A DNA stretch of 64,000 nucleotides from Prorocentrum cordatum (GCA_963575745.1 CAUYUJ010000858.1:115001-179000), one strand, 5' to 3'; numbered from the stretch's first letter, positions 32,143-42,310 are shown. Numbers and translations: made by a program. The notes: a model not told the origin generated them from the sequence alone.

Positions 32143-33177
32143 CCATTCCGAATATTTCTGTTACGGCATCGGGGCCCGTCAAATACCCCTGGTGTCAGGT
32201 TGTTGCCTAAAGTCGTCTTTCGTGGTCCTTGCTCAACGAGAGGGTACTTGACGGCTTGGAAAGGGGCACCAAGGCCAACGCAGGGATTTGCCTCTAATCG
32301 TAGATTTTGGTTGGTGGTGGTGATCTTCCAGACACCTAGAAGCCCGAATACTACCACCCTCGTGGAGATCGGGATCATCAATCCATCGGTGGAGGCACAC
32401 ATCCGATAATGGTGTTACTAACAACCTGTAGGCCTCCGAAAAACGGCGGGTTTGGGAAAACCTGACCCCAAACATGTTGCAGTCTTTTGGGGTGCATCTT
32501 TTCACTTCCGCCGGCGTCCGCCGGCGGAGGTAGCCTCGTTTTCTTTCCGCCGCCTTCCGCAAACCTTCCGCCGCCATCTTTCGCCAAATAAGAGATATCA
32601 GCTCCTTCGATCCTCGAAGGCGGGGACCTTTCTGGAACGCCTCATCTGCCCGAGAGGGGGGTGGGTCTGGGTAGGCGGAAGGGGGGGGGGCCGCCCGCCG
32701 AAGTCCCGCGTCTCCGCCCAGAGGTCCGAGGGCGCCAGCGCGACGGCCAGGAGCCTCGGGGGGGCCGATAAGACAGCATCAGCGTCGGGCCGGCCGGACG
32801 ACTCCATGAGCGTCTTACTGCCGACGGGGCACGCGATAACGTTTCATTTGTCGGCGGTAGCCCGACCTCTCTGGGGGGCCCGCCGATAACCTGACGTTCT
32901 CGCTCTGGGCAGCACCACGGATGCCCCGCCGAACCAGCACTTCCCCCCCCTTTCGGACCTGGAAGGGTCAGGTTATCCCGGAGGGGGGGGGGGGGGGGGG
33001 GCGGGCCCGATCTGACGGGCAACCCTACAAACATCCTGCACACGAGCGACGAAACAAAAACGGGCCTTACGCAAGAGGACAGAAGCGACCTTGCGTCGAA
33101 GCCTGCGCGGGCCGCCAGCGCGGCACACCGCGTGGAGAAGAGAGGGCGCCTGCGCGCGCCCTTTGCGCGGGAAGCTC

Positions 33178-33390
33178 GGCCCGTCGAGGAGGAGGAGGAG
33201 GGGGAGGAGGAGGAGGAGGNNNNNNNNNNNNNNNNNNNNNNNNNNNNNNNNNNNNNNNNNNNNNNNNNNNNNNNNNNNNNNNNNNNNNNNNNNNNNNNNN
33301 NNNNNNNNNNNNNNNNNNNTCCTCCTCCTCCTGTTCCTCCTCCTCCTCCTCCTCCTCCTCTTCCTCCTCCTCCTCCTCGACGGGCCGATT
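33178..33390. mobile_element. inverted-repeat element with GGA arms spanning the assembly gap
   Basis: Left arm CTCGGCCCGTCGAGGAGGAG, right arm reverse-complemented ATCGGCCCGTCGAGGAGGAG. Both lead inward through (GGA)n to the N run at 33220-33319. The gap therefore lies at the centre of a palindromic microsatellite. Confidence 0.65.
33220..33319. other. assembly gap (100 N)
   Basis: Exactly 100 N, the conventional placeholder for a gap of unknown size. Confidence 0.99.
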
Positions 33391-33419
33391 CTGGCCCACG
33401 GGTGGCGGTCAACCTCGAA

Positions 33420-33620
33420 TCGGGGGCGGCCAAGAGGGGGCGGCGTCCACGAGAGGTGGGGGGGGTGGGGGGGCGCAAAGCATGGCCGGCGGCACGTGCG
33501 CGGCCCACTTGGAGGGTCCAGGGACGCGATGGAGTAAGAAGAGGCGCCGTGAAACCTGAGGAGATATCATGGCCCCCGGCAGGATATCCACTTCACCCCT
33601 AGTCATCACCCCCCTCTTTG
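33420..33620. repeat. dispersed repeat J, copy 2 (uninterrupted)
   Basis: GGCCAAGAGGGGGCGG, GCATGGCCGGCGGCACGTGC, AAGAGGCGCCGTGAAAC, then ATATCATGGCCCCCGG and GTCATCACCCCCCTC. It serves as the empty-site comparison for the insertion at 674-855. Confidence 0.7.
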
Positions 33621-34172
33621 CCGTCCCCGATTGAACGCCCGCGGCGGGGTCGCGGCGAGTCGACACGACGAGAACCTACCGTAAAGACTCGGGGGTCGAC
33701 AGCACCCCCTTCCGCACAGCGCCCTGCAGAGAGCAGAAGCGACCTTGGACCAGGCCCGGCGGCCCCAGGCTCGCAATACATGCGGCCACAGCACCCCCCT
33801 CGAGAATCGATACCAAGGGAACTCGCTAAGCGACTTGGCAAGTTCTGCCCAGGTCCTGCTCTGGCTAAACACTGTGCAGTCTTGCGTTTTTCCTGCATGC
33901 CGGCACGTATGTGATCAGCACTTTCGCTTTGTTTGCCAATTCGCCGTCAGGGCGCGGCTTTTGTCTGTCTGTCTGCCCTGGAGGCTGCGAATTTCCCATA
34001 ACAGTGACCCCCCCAGAGGTCTTGATCCGTTCCCCAGGGCGAGGTGTTCATCCTCGTTCGACGGTTCGGGGGCCATGCGAGGGCCCCAGGAGGTCGAAAG
34101 TGGCCAAGGACCTTCCGTCGTGACTTGTGTCACGATGGGAGGGGGTTTGGGGAAACCTTTAGCGGCCTCCTA

Positions 34173-34392
34173 GATGGGGTCAGGGTAGATGGGGTCAGAG
34201 GATTGCACCGCATCGCCGATGTCTTGGCGATGTATCGGTGATGCATCGGCCACGCGTCGGCGACGTCGGCGATGCATCGGCGACGTCCGCAAAGAGACAA
34301 TGGGGCTCCACATCGAGCCGCACTGCCGGTGCATCGGCGGTGCAATCAGCGATGCGACGAGATCCTCCGACCCCACCTTCTCCGACCCCATC
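34173..34392. mobile_element. MITE-E copy 2
   Basis: Left GATGGGGTCAGGGTAGATGG, right reverse-complemented GATGGGGTCGGAGAAGGTGG, interior of CATCGGCGA palindromes. On the minus strand it ends ACCCCATCTAG|GAGGCC and starts CTCTCAGATGG, so it lies between an LRR exon and an AG. Confidence 0.8.
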
Positions 34393-34457
34393 TGAGAGGC
34401 AACCGAAAGGCGACGCGCGCATCACTGGCACCCTTCACCCCTCCCCCGAGCACCCCG

Positions 34458-34575
34458 CGCCCTCGGGCCCGATCTTGTTGCCCTTCAGGTTCAGCGCCGT
34501 GAGGCTCCCGTTCTTCCCGAGCGCGCCGGCCAGCGTCAGCGGCCGCGGCGGCCACGCCACGGCCGAGGGCCGACC
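34458..34575 (-). CDS. LRR exon (about 1.3 repeats)
   Basis: Minus-strand reading LTLAGALGKNGSLTALNLKG followed by NKIGPEGAG. The acceptor may be GGGAG|GGTCGG (start 34575). Donor candidates are CGCGGG|GTGCTC or nearby. It lies just upstream (sense) of MITE-E copy 2. Confidence 0.65.
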
Positions 34576-35780
34576 CTCCCCGAGACCCTAGACCCCCTCG
34601 AGCAATGAAGTGAAAAATCACGACGAAAGGTGTCATCAATTTTCGGCCTCCGCGAGCCCTCGCGGGGCCCTGGGACTGTCAATCCAAAGCCTCGGCATGA
34701 GAAACAGGTCCCTGGGAATGGGTCGAGACCTTTTGGGGTCGACGTTACGAAAGTCATGACGTCGGGGGCCTGCGATCCCAGCGTGACCTCTGTTTCAACC
34801 AGACGTTCCCGATTTGAACGGAGCACTGCTCGCGCGCCTTATTCTCTTTGCCCTCCCTTCCCGTCCCTGCCTTCTGCCTCCTGCCTGTACGATTCCCAAT
34901 CCCCCTCCTGCCTTTTGCCTCCTGCCTGCATGTTTCCTAACGCGAAACGGTGGCACTCTGCGACTCGCCAATCGCCACTCTCGTGGGCTCCCGGGAAGTC
35001 CCGCGGAGCGGAGGAGCGGGACAGGCACATCCAATCGAGATCTCGCGCTTTCACACGGGGCTTCTTCGCTCCGTCTCGGGCCCCTAGAGCCTCGCGGATT
35101 CATCCAACTCAAGAGATGCCTCAGAAAAGTTGGGTCTGGGGCTCTGGTCGTGACCTTCCGCAACGTTGGTGGGCGCTGGGGACCTTCAAAGGACGGCTCG
35201 GAATGGAAAGCTGGCCCCCGAGAGGGGGTCGACATCCTAAGGGGGCCCACGCCACAGAAGCCTTGCGACGTCGGAGGAGCGTAGCGGGTCCGAGTCTCGA
35301 GCGAAGGCAGCATGAAGAAACGCTCGGAAGACGAGTAATCAGGAATCTCTGGGATTCTGTGGGTCTGTAGGATGGGTCGGTGCTGACGAGATTTGCCCAA
35401 AGGCGCCAGAGCCCGTCCTGCGTGGTTATGTCACGACGCGAGGGCGTCTGGGGACCTCCGACAAACCTCCCACCACTTCCCCAGGGAGGGTTGGTCGCAA
35501 GGGACCTCTTCGTTGGTGGCCCCAGAGACCGAATACCTACACTGAACGCCGAAATCACGGGGAATACTGCAGCGCCGAACAAAGCCGATCATTGGAAGGT
35601 CTCGGTCCGAACGCCTCCGAGTTTGGACACGGCCGCGTGGTCTGAACTGGGCAGACCTCGAGAAAATCTGCCAAGAAGGCTCTGCTCAAAATCGGGCCAA
35701 GAAGACCTGAAGGGCAGCTCTGCTCAACATCGGGCCCCAGACCCCGTCTAGCCACCTCGAGCAGCTTCTCCAAGGGCGCC
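34576..35780. other. unassigned spacer
   Basis: A TTCTGCCTCCTGCCTG / TTTGCCTCCTGCCTGC direct repeat lies at 34865-34930. CGTGACTTGTGTCACGA-type palindromes occur nearby (34120, 44945). No recognised gene. Confidence 0.35.
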
Positions 35781-35784
35781 TAAC

Positions 35785-35905
35785 TTCGCGCTTCGCGCTG
35801 CGCGAAGCGCGAAGGGCGAATAGCTTCGCGCGCCATCTCCCGGGGGAGAAGAGGAGGACGAGGAGGAATCGGAGCCGAAGCGCGAAGCGCGAATCGGTTC
35901 GCGCC
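35785..35905. repeat. foldback of CTTCGCGCTTCGCGC
   Basis: CTTCGCGCTTCGCGC is followed immediately by its mirror GCGCGAAGCGCGAAG and again at 35875-35900, with GGCGCC at both outer flanks (about 35778 and 35910). A short nested hairpin element. Confidence 0.6.
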
Positions 35906-36082
35906 CCCGAGGGCGCCCTTTCTTCGCAGCGACACACTCTTGACGGCCCCGGGGGGTCCGAGAACGGCCGGCCGGCACAGGAGGTAAGCAGCCGTGTCGA
36001 AGCCAGCACCCCGAGCCTGCCCCCCCTCCCTGCTGGCCGGAGCCGGCCCGTCGTGGTCACGTCACCGCGCGAGGGGGTCTGG

Positions 36083-36303
36083 TGAGCCTCCTCCTCCTCC
36101 TCTCCTCCTCCTCCTCCTCCTCCTGCTCCTCCTCCTCCTCCTCCTTCTCCTCCTCCTCCTCCTCCCTCCTCCTCCTCCTCCTCTCCTCCTCCTCCTCTCC
36201 TCTCCTCCTCCTCCTCCTCCTCCTCCTTCATCTCCTCCCTCCCTCCTCCTATCCTTCCTCCTCTCCTCCTCCTCCTCCTCCTCCTCCTCCTCCTCCTCCT
36301 CCT
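36083..36303. repeat. (TCC)n microsatellite
   Basis: About 220 bp of CTC triplets with scattered CTCTCC interruptions. Confidence 0.95.
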
Positions 36304-36585
36304 CACCGCTTCGTCAATGCTTAGATCATCCGCGACAGGAACTGTCCGGTAATGGATCTCGGTCGCGCCGACTGTCGGTCGCGACAAGAGGGGGTCGAAC
36401 TCGGGTGATCGCTGGTCCGCGGAATGCGCGACCGGAGGCATCGTCCAGAGCGTTACCAAAAAGCTTCCGTAACGGATGATCTGGGTGGGGCCAGGGCCAG
36501 AATGCCTAATTACCCTGGAGATCGAAATCACGGAAAGCTGCAGGACTGAACAAAATCGATCCTTGGGAGATCTTGGGGGGGCCAA

Positions 36586-36868
36586 GCGATACCAACACCG
36601 CTACTCCCTGCACCTCTCCCCAGGTGCGTTCTGACCATCCCCGTCGCTCGGACGTCCGTTCCCTGTTTTTTTTCGGTTTCGTGCGTGGTGATTTCGCAGG
36701 ATGATCCAGGATGCTCCTTAATAATCCCCGCCGAGAAAAATGCACACGTCCGAGCGATGCCAAGTGACCAGAACTTCGAGGCACATCCAGCCGCGGCGAC
36801 GAGGGCCTCCCCAGAGGCCCCAAACAGAGCGAAGACCAGTGAAGCGTAGTATATAGTAGCTGCACCTC
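36586..36868. mobile_element. MITE-C copy 3, split by a nested element
   Basis: Left GCGATACCAACACCGCTACT, interior GGTGCGTTCTGACC, then after the insertion CCAGAACTTCGAGGC and AGCCGCGGCGACGAGGGCCT. The right terminus is degraded. Confidence 0.75.
36638..36764. mobile_element. nested TIR element with TGACCA duplication
   Basis: 127-bp insertion flanked by TGACCA at 36632-36637 and 36765-36770. Removing it with one TGACCA restores the MITE-C consensus seen at 7774-7919. Subterminal inverted repeat TCGCTCGGACGT at the left and ACGTCCGAGCGA at the right. No ORF. Confidence 0.85.
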
Positions 36869-36878
36869 CTCCTCCTCT

Positions 36879-37045
36879 GAAGGGGCCCAGGGACACACAC
36901 ACAAATAAACACACACCATCAAAAGTATGCCCCATTTTTCCCCATATTTCCTGGGTCTTTGTCTTCCCCCCCACTTCCCATATTTTCCTACATTTTCCTG
37001 GGAAGTCGACGATTCATTGTGTCTGTGTGTTGTTTCCCCTCCTGA
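36879..37045. mobile_element. MITE-A copy 3, adjacent to an LRR exon
   Basis: Full element GAAGGGGCCCAGGGACACA to TTTCCCCTCCTGA. On the minus strand it follows the LRR exon (GGGATCAG|GAGGGG) and ends CCCCTTCAG|AGG, with the boundaries of a GA-AG intron. Confidence 0.8.
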
Positions 37046-37074
37046 TCCCAGGCAGCCCCAGCCGCGGCGTGCCC

Positions 37075-37183
37075 GCCGCGGCGTCAGGGCGCCCGCGTCG
37101 CCGACCTCGCACTCCACGCCGGCCAGGTCCAGCTCGGTGAGCGCACGGTGCCGGCCCAGCGCCGTGGCCAGGCGCCGCACCTC
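37075..37183 (-). CDS. LRR exon (about 1 repeat)
   Basis: Minus-strand reading RLATALGRHRALTELDLAGV, then EVGDAGA. The acceptor is strong: CCCCCTCGCAG|GAGGTG (exon start 37183), preceded by about 1 kb of pure pyrimidine. The frame continues TPRRARRGWG to MITE-A but loses LRR character, so the donor lies between 37045 and 37080. Confidence 0.7.
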
Positions 37184-37189
37184 CTGCGA

Positions 37190-38228
37190 GGGGGCGGAGG
37201 AGGAGGAGGAGGAGGAGGAGGAGGAGGAGGAGGAGGAGGGAGGAGGAGGAGGAGGAGAGGAGGAGGAGTGGCGAGGAGTGGCGAGGAGTGGGGAGGAGGT
37301 GAGGGGAGGAGGGAGGAGGAGGAGGAGGGGAGGGAGGGGAGGAGTGGCGAGGAGTGGGGGAGTGGCAGTGGAGGAGGAGGAAAGGAGGAGGAGGAGGGGA
37401 GGAGGAGGAGGAGGAGGAGGAGGAGGAGGGAGGACGAGGAGGGGAGGTGGAGGAGGAGGAGGAGGAGGAGGAGTGGCGAGGAGTGGGGAGGAGGAGGGAG
37501 GAGGTGGAGGGGAGGAGGAGAAGAGGAGGAGGAGGAGGAGGAGGAGGAGAGAGGAGGAGAGAGGAGGAAGAGGAGGAGGAGGAGGAGGAGGGACGAGGGT
37601 GGCAAGAGGAGGAGGAGGAGGAGGAGGAGGAGGAGGAGGAGGAGGAGGAGGAGGAGGAGGACGAGGAGTGGCAAGGGGAGGAGGAGGAGGTGGAGGAGGA
37701 GGAGGGAGGAGGTGGAGGAGTGGAGTGGAGTGGGAGGAGGAGGGAGGAGGAGAGGAGGAGGAGGAGGAGGAGAGGCGGAGGGAGGGGGAAGGAGTTTTCG
37801 AGTGGGGGGAGGGGAGGGAGGAGGAGGAGGAGGAGGAGGAGGAGGAGGAGGATGAGGGAGGAGGAGGAGGAGGAGGAGGAGAGGAGGAGGAGTGGCGAGG
37901 AGTGGGGTGGAGGAGGAGGAGGAGGTCGGAGGAGGAGGAGGAGGAGGTGGAGGAGGCAGGAGTGGCGAGGAGGAGGTGGAGGAGGAGGAGGAGGAGGTGG
38001 AGGAGGAGGAGGAGGAGGAGGAGTGGCGAGGAGTGGGGAGGAGGGGAGGAGGAGGAGGAGGTGGAGGAGGAGGAGGAGGAGGAGGAGGAGGAGGAGGAGG
38101 AGGAGTGGCGAGGAGTGGGGAGGAGGAGGAGGAGGAGGAGGGGAGGAGGAGGAGGAGGAGGAGGACGAGGAGTGGCGAGGAGGAGGAGGAGGAGGAGGAG
38201 GAGGAGGAGGAGGAGGAGGAGGAGGAGG
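37190..38228. repeat. 1-kb (GGA)n block, (TCC)n on the minus strand
   Basis: About 1040 bp almost entirely of GGA/GAG triplets with sparse GTGGCGAGGAGTGG insertions at 37270, 37340, 37470, 37895, 38025, 38105 and 38170 (a higher-order unit). The long poly-Glu, poly-Gly, poly-Leu and poly-Ser frames of 400-600 codons are by-products. Confidence 0.95.
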
Positions 38229-38860
38229 GGGAGGTTGCCCTCCAGGCAGCAGCCGGCGCCGGATCGGCGGCGGGCCCAGGCCCTGACCTTCCAGGAGGGC
38301 TGAAAAATTAGCACCAGGACCTCGATATCTCAATTCCCGTCGAGGTTTGAGGCGGCCCAGGTAGGTCCATAGGTCTGGAGGGCTATGTTTTAGCACTCTG
38401 CAAGGTCAGGGGGGGGCAGGCCTTCTCATGAGGCGGCAGGGCTTCTCAAAAAAGCCCCTGGACCTTCTCGGAAGCCGCATCTGCCCTGGGAGGAGGCTTC
38501 GAACACACCTCGCAGGGCGCAGGGGCTTCCGAGAGGCCCCACCGCCTCCCGAGCAGGCCCGCCCCTTCTCGCTTCCCCCCGGGGCTCGCCGCCGAGGGCA
38601 TCGGCTCGGAGCAGGACGAGCAGCGAATCCGGCCGCGTCGGCCCGGAGTCGAAGTCGACATCGAAACCGCATCCGCCGACCGGCTAGACGCAAGGAGTGA
38701 CCCTGGGTAAGACTGACCTTTGGTGCGCGACTTTTGGGGGCCGCGGGCACCGAGATCGGGATCGTCTTCCCTCGGTGGAGGAACACCGCCGATCTTGGTG
38801 TTGGTGTCAATCTCTAGGACTCCGATAGAGGGTTATACGAGTCGCCGGAAGATCGCCCAG
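38229..38860. other. unassigned spacer
   Basis: No gene recognised. CTTGGTGTTGGTGTC near 38795 and a GGTAAGACTGACCTTTGG segment at 38705 that recurs at 54014 (GGCAAGAGTGACCTATGG). Confidence 0.35.
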
Positions 38861-39300
38861 AGACGCCCAAGATTGCCTCCCGACGGCCCCAAGAGGTCCC
38901 AAGAAGCCACCAAAAGGCGTCCCAACAGGTCCTCCAGAAGCAAAGGCCGCTCAATCCCCTAAGGAACATGTTCACGTTTAGCAAATTCGCCTCTTGGGCT
39001 CTCACGAGGCCCACAACGGCCCAAGAAGCCTTCACAAGATCGATCCAAGATATCCCAAGAGGCCCCCATGAGGGCTCGGCCCCAAAACGGCCCCAGGCCA
39101 GGAGCTTCCAAAACGGCCCAGGAGAGCCCCAGGACGGCCCCAAGAGGAGGCCCAGAGGGGGAACCCGAATGGGCATTTCGAGCACTCGGCCCCCAAAAAA
39201 ACAGAGGAGGCGCCAAGAGGCCCCCAAGAGGCTCCCACGAGGCCTCCGAGAGGCCCCTAGAGGCCTCAATACGGCTCCCAAGAGGCCTCAAAAGTGCTGC
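38860..39300. repeat. CCCCAAGAGGC minisatellite, locus 1
   Basis: Degenerate units of CCCAAGAGG, CCCCAAGACGG and GGCCTC. The same unit recurs at 46655-46810 and 49230-49510. Confidence 0.75.
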
Positions 39301-39610
39301 CAAGTGAGCCTAGAGAATGAGGCCCAAAAACAGAGCCGCGATCCGCCAACCGCCCCCGACGAAATCCCAAAAAGCTGAAACCCCAAGATTCCGCAGAAAT
39401 CGCGCGCGTTCCGCAAACTCCGCTTTTCATTCTTACTGCCGCCCCAAGGGGTCGGCGGTGCGGCGTCAGCCAATGAATCGGATCGAGCCGGGCGAACTCA
39501 AACTCAAATCAGATCGACCGAATCGAAAATGGGCCCTGGACCCGAGGTCCAGGCGGCGCAAACAACAGCACATCGGTCGGTGTTGCTACGCTTTCGGCCC
39601 CCAACTTCCT

Positions 39611-39785
39611 GGCCCCGTAGCCGTCACCACCACCAGAAGTTGGAGGGGCAGGGGGTCCTCCTCCTCGTCCTCGTCCTCCTCCTCCACCTCCTCCTTCTCC
39701 TCCTCGTCCTCCTCTTCCTCCTCGTCCTCCTCCTCCTTCCCACCCTCCAACTTATGGTGGTGGTGGTGGAAAACAGGCCCATCAC
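39611..39785. mobile_element. TIR element K copy 1 with (TCC)n core
   Basis: Left CACCACCACCAGAAGTTGG, right reverse-complemented CCACCACCACCATAAGTTGG, joined by a (TCC)n core (39655-39745). Copy 2 is at 53338-53732 with a larger core in the opposite orientation. Confidence 0.75.
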
Positions 39786-40459
39786 AAACGGCTCGGGACG
39801 AGAAGCCGTTCGGTGCAGGCGAGGCGAGGCGCCAGTCTGCCGCCCCAGGAGGGGCGGCCCTGAGAGAGCCCAGCGGTGGCGCCAGAACGCCGGGAAACAC
39901 AGTCGGGGCCTTGACCTAAGCCTAAGGAACCCTAAAGAAGGAACGAGGCCCCTTTTTCCCCTAAGATAAACTTCGACTTCCTGTCGAAGACCTAAGGACA
40001 GTCTGAGGCAAGCTGTGAAACACTTAAGGAACGCGGAGCCCCTCCCCAACGGAAAGGGTTCCTTCTTCAGGGCCCCGACTGTACGACTGTACTCTGAGGC
40101 GACGATCAGGGCGAAGAGCCCAGGGGCGGGCATCACACGCATTCGCCCGGGAGCCTTTTCGAAGACAGTAGATCATCGGCGCACCGGAATACATGGATTG
40201 CTCTCCCCCGGGCTATTCGCCCCTACCGTCGCCTCTGAGATACCACTCGACATCTGCATGAGGCTGGCCAACCGCTCAACTGTAGGCGAATGAGGGCGGC
40301 AACTTTGGAGGTCGGATAGGGGGGGCGCAGAAGGGGTATGGTGCCCATCGTGGAAAGGGCGATGCCATCTGCGACGAATCGCGTCGCCAGACTCCCCTTT
40401 ACATGACATGCGCACACCACACCCCTTTATACCATAACCCTCTCCTACCTCCAGAGAAA

Positions 40460-40500
40460 CCGGAGGAGGAGCAGGAGGAGGAGGAGGCGGCGGAGGGGGA
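40460..40500. repeat. short (GGA)n
   Basis: About 40 bp. The spacer 39786-40459 contains CCCTAAGGAACC/GGAACGCGGAGCCCCTCCCC sequence that recurs at 42850-43015, but no gene. Confidence 0.8.
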
Positions 40501-40623
40501 GGTGGAGGCTATGGGACACGAGGCGTGGCGGCGCCGCAAGCACGAGAGGGTAAGAAGCCAAGCGCGCATGGGGCCTGGCCAGACGGCGCCGGCGAGCCGC
40601 GCCGCACCGCCGCACGCAAATAA

Positions 40624-40770
40624 CTAGACACAAGTAACGACACAAGTAACAGGATTCCCCATATTTTCCTGTATTTTCCGGGTTTCTGTCTTCCCCCCAC
40701 TTCCCATGTTTTCCAATATTTTCCTTGGGATCGACGATTCATTGTGTCTGTGTGTTTGGTCCCCTCCTGA
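40624..40770. mobile_element. MITE-A copy 4 (tandem partner)
   Basis: Truncated left end, complete right end TTTGGTCCCCTCCTGA, followed by CTTCAATTGGAGGTTTCC, which recurs after copy 5 as CTCCAATTGGAGGCTGCC. The two copies are therefore in a direct tandem array. Confidence 0.75.
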
Positions 40771-40796
40771 ACTTTCTTCAATTGGAGGTTTCCTTT

Positions 40797-40959
40797 GAAG
40801 GGGCCCTGGGACACACAAATAAATACACACAAATAAAAATATGCAACATATTTTCATTTTTTTTCTGGGTTTCTGCTCTTCCCTCCCACTTCCCATATTT
40901 TCCCATATTTTCTGGGGAATCGAGGATTAATTGTGTCTGTGTGTTTTGTCCGCTCCTGA
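40797..40959. mobile_element. MITE-A copy 5
   Basis: Complete copy GAAGGGGCCCTGGGACACAC to TTTTGTCCGCTCCTGA. Confidence 0.8.
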
Positions 40960-41136
40960 ACTTCTCCAATTGGAGGCTGCCTCTTGAAGAGAAGACACGT
41001 GTTTTAGCGCCGGCACCACGGCATGCCCGCAGCGGGGGCCCCAGCCTTCTCAGAGGGCTCGAAAGCCCACCCCTTTTTTCCCCGCCCGGCTGTGCCGAGG
41101 AGGGGGCCCAGGCAGAGGGGAGGGTGGCACATTTCT

Positions 41137-41326
41137 GTCGGGCGTGTCCCCCTACAGGGGGATTTTCGACGAGAACTTAAAAATACCCCAAAAATGCGCC
41201 CAAAAGGTAAAAAAAAAAAAAAAATCCAACCATAGTCCCCATACTAGTTTTGGATTATCTTTTGACTATTTTTGGGGCATGTCTTACTCTTCGTCGAAAA
41301 TCCCCCTGTAGGGGGGCAGGCCCGAC
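41137..41326. mobile_element. MITE-B copy 6 (best preserved)
   Basis: Near-perfect TIRs of about 35 bp. Left GTCGGGCGTGTCCCCCTACA then GGGGGATTTTCGACGA; right reverse-complemented GTCGGGCCTGCCCCCCTACA then GGGGGATTTTCGACGA. 190 bp, no ORF. Confidence 0.9.
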
Positions 41327-41338
41327 TTAATGCCACAT

Positions 41339-41522
41339 GGGATCCGAGCAGGTGGGATCCACGGATCGCGCCGCATCGCCAGTGCATCGCCGACGCGTCG
41401 GCGGCGTCGGCGACGCGTCGGCGCCGTCGGCGCGGAGAGCCTCGGGCTCCACGTCGGTCCGTACCGCCAATGCATCGGAGCTGCAGCGCGATCCTCCGAC
41501 CGCATCCGCTCGGACCCCACTC
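41339..41522. mobile_element. MITE-E copy 3
   Basis: Left GGGATCCGAGCAGGTGGGAT, right CTCGGACCCCACT, interior CGCATCGCC and GGGCTCCACGTCGGTCCG as in the other copies. It begins 12 bp after MITE-B copy 6. Confidence 0.7.
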
Positions 41523-41949
41523 AGGAGGCCTGGCACCAGGACCCGAGCCGTGTGCGAGGACGAGAGGGGGCCGGCGGACGCGTCGAAGAAAGGAAAGAGG
41601 GGGTTCGCGAAGTCTGCGAGGAGATGTCGTGGCCCCGTCGATGATGCGGTCGGGAACGCTTGCTTTGCGAATCGTGGCGGCGGCCCCAGCGACACGCGAT
41701 GCACTCCAACCTGATGCTTAGCGTGACGCTCCGCTCCGCGGGGCGGCAGGCTCCGCAAGGCTCGAGAGACTGACGCTCGGGGACTGGGACCTGATGAGCG
41801 CGTCGCGCCGAGGTGTGCCGGGTGCTGGGCAGGCGGCGCGACACGCTACGCCTAAGCTCCCGACCGCATCCCCCCCCCCCGCCTCCACCCCTCTCGGGGG
41901 CGCGCAGCCATGTTTGCGATCGCCTGACCCTCTTGGATGCCCCCCGACC

Positions 41950-42065
41950 CCCCCCCCATCCCGTCCGCCCCCGGCTCCTCAGGGGACAGGTCGCCCTCGA
42001 CCTCCAGGCTCTCCAGGTCGGGGTCCGCCTCCAGCTCCTCCCGGAGAGCAGACACAACACAGCTG
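41950..42065 (-). CDS. possible LRR-like exon
   Basis: Minus frame VSALREELEADPDLESLEVE matches the spacing of the second half of one LRR and the start of the next. An AG acceptor (TCCGGGAG|GAGCTGG) is available. Divergent from the consensus, so tentative. The surrounding 41523-41950 and 42066-42167 are otherwise unassigned. Confidence 0.4.
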
Positions 42066-42167
42066 CACAACGCACCGGCTCTCGGAGATCCGCGCGGACT
42101 TGGACGCTGGGCTCTCAGACGTAGCGTTAGGAGGGACCAGCTCAGGAGGAGGAGCGCCGACCTGGAC

Positions 42168-42288
42168 TCGGCGATACAACTACTGCCGGCAGATGGGCGA
42201 CGGGCCCCCTTGTGGAACATCCGCAAACTTCCTGGGCGGGACGGGCGATCATGCCCCTTCCGGCGATGCATGGGCGATCGGGGGTCGA
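42168..42288. mobile_element. MITE-M copy 4
   Basis: CGACCTGGACTCGGCGATAC at the left, GGGCGATCGGGGGTCGATGC at the right, with GGGCGACGGGCCC in between. Confidence 0.6.
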
Positions 42289-42310
42289 TGCGTTGCCCCT
42301 CAGCATGGCC

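Noticed and set aside
32378-32587. GGRFAEGGG on the minus strand as a fragment of the transposase C-terminus (same peptide near 59220)
   Set aside because: The match is nine residues in a Gly-rich repeat and nothing upstream resembles transposase.
36506-38396. Minus-strand open frames of 460-600 codons rich in Leu, Ser and Pro, and plus frames rich in Glu and Gly
   Set aside because: They are translations of the (GGA)n block; only the short LRR piece at 37075-37183 carries independent coding signal.
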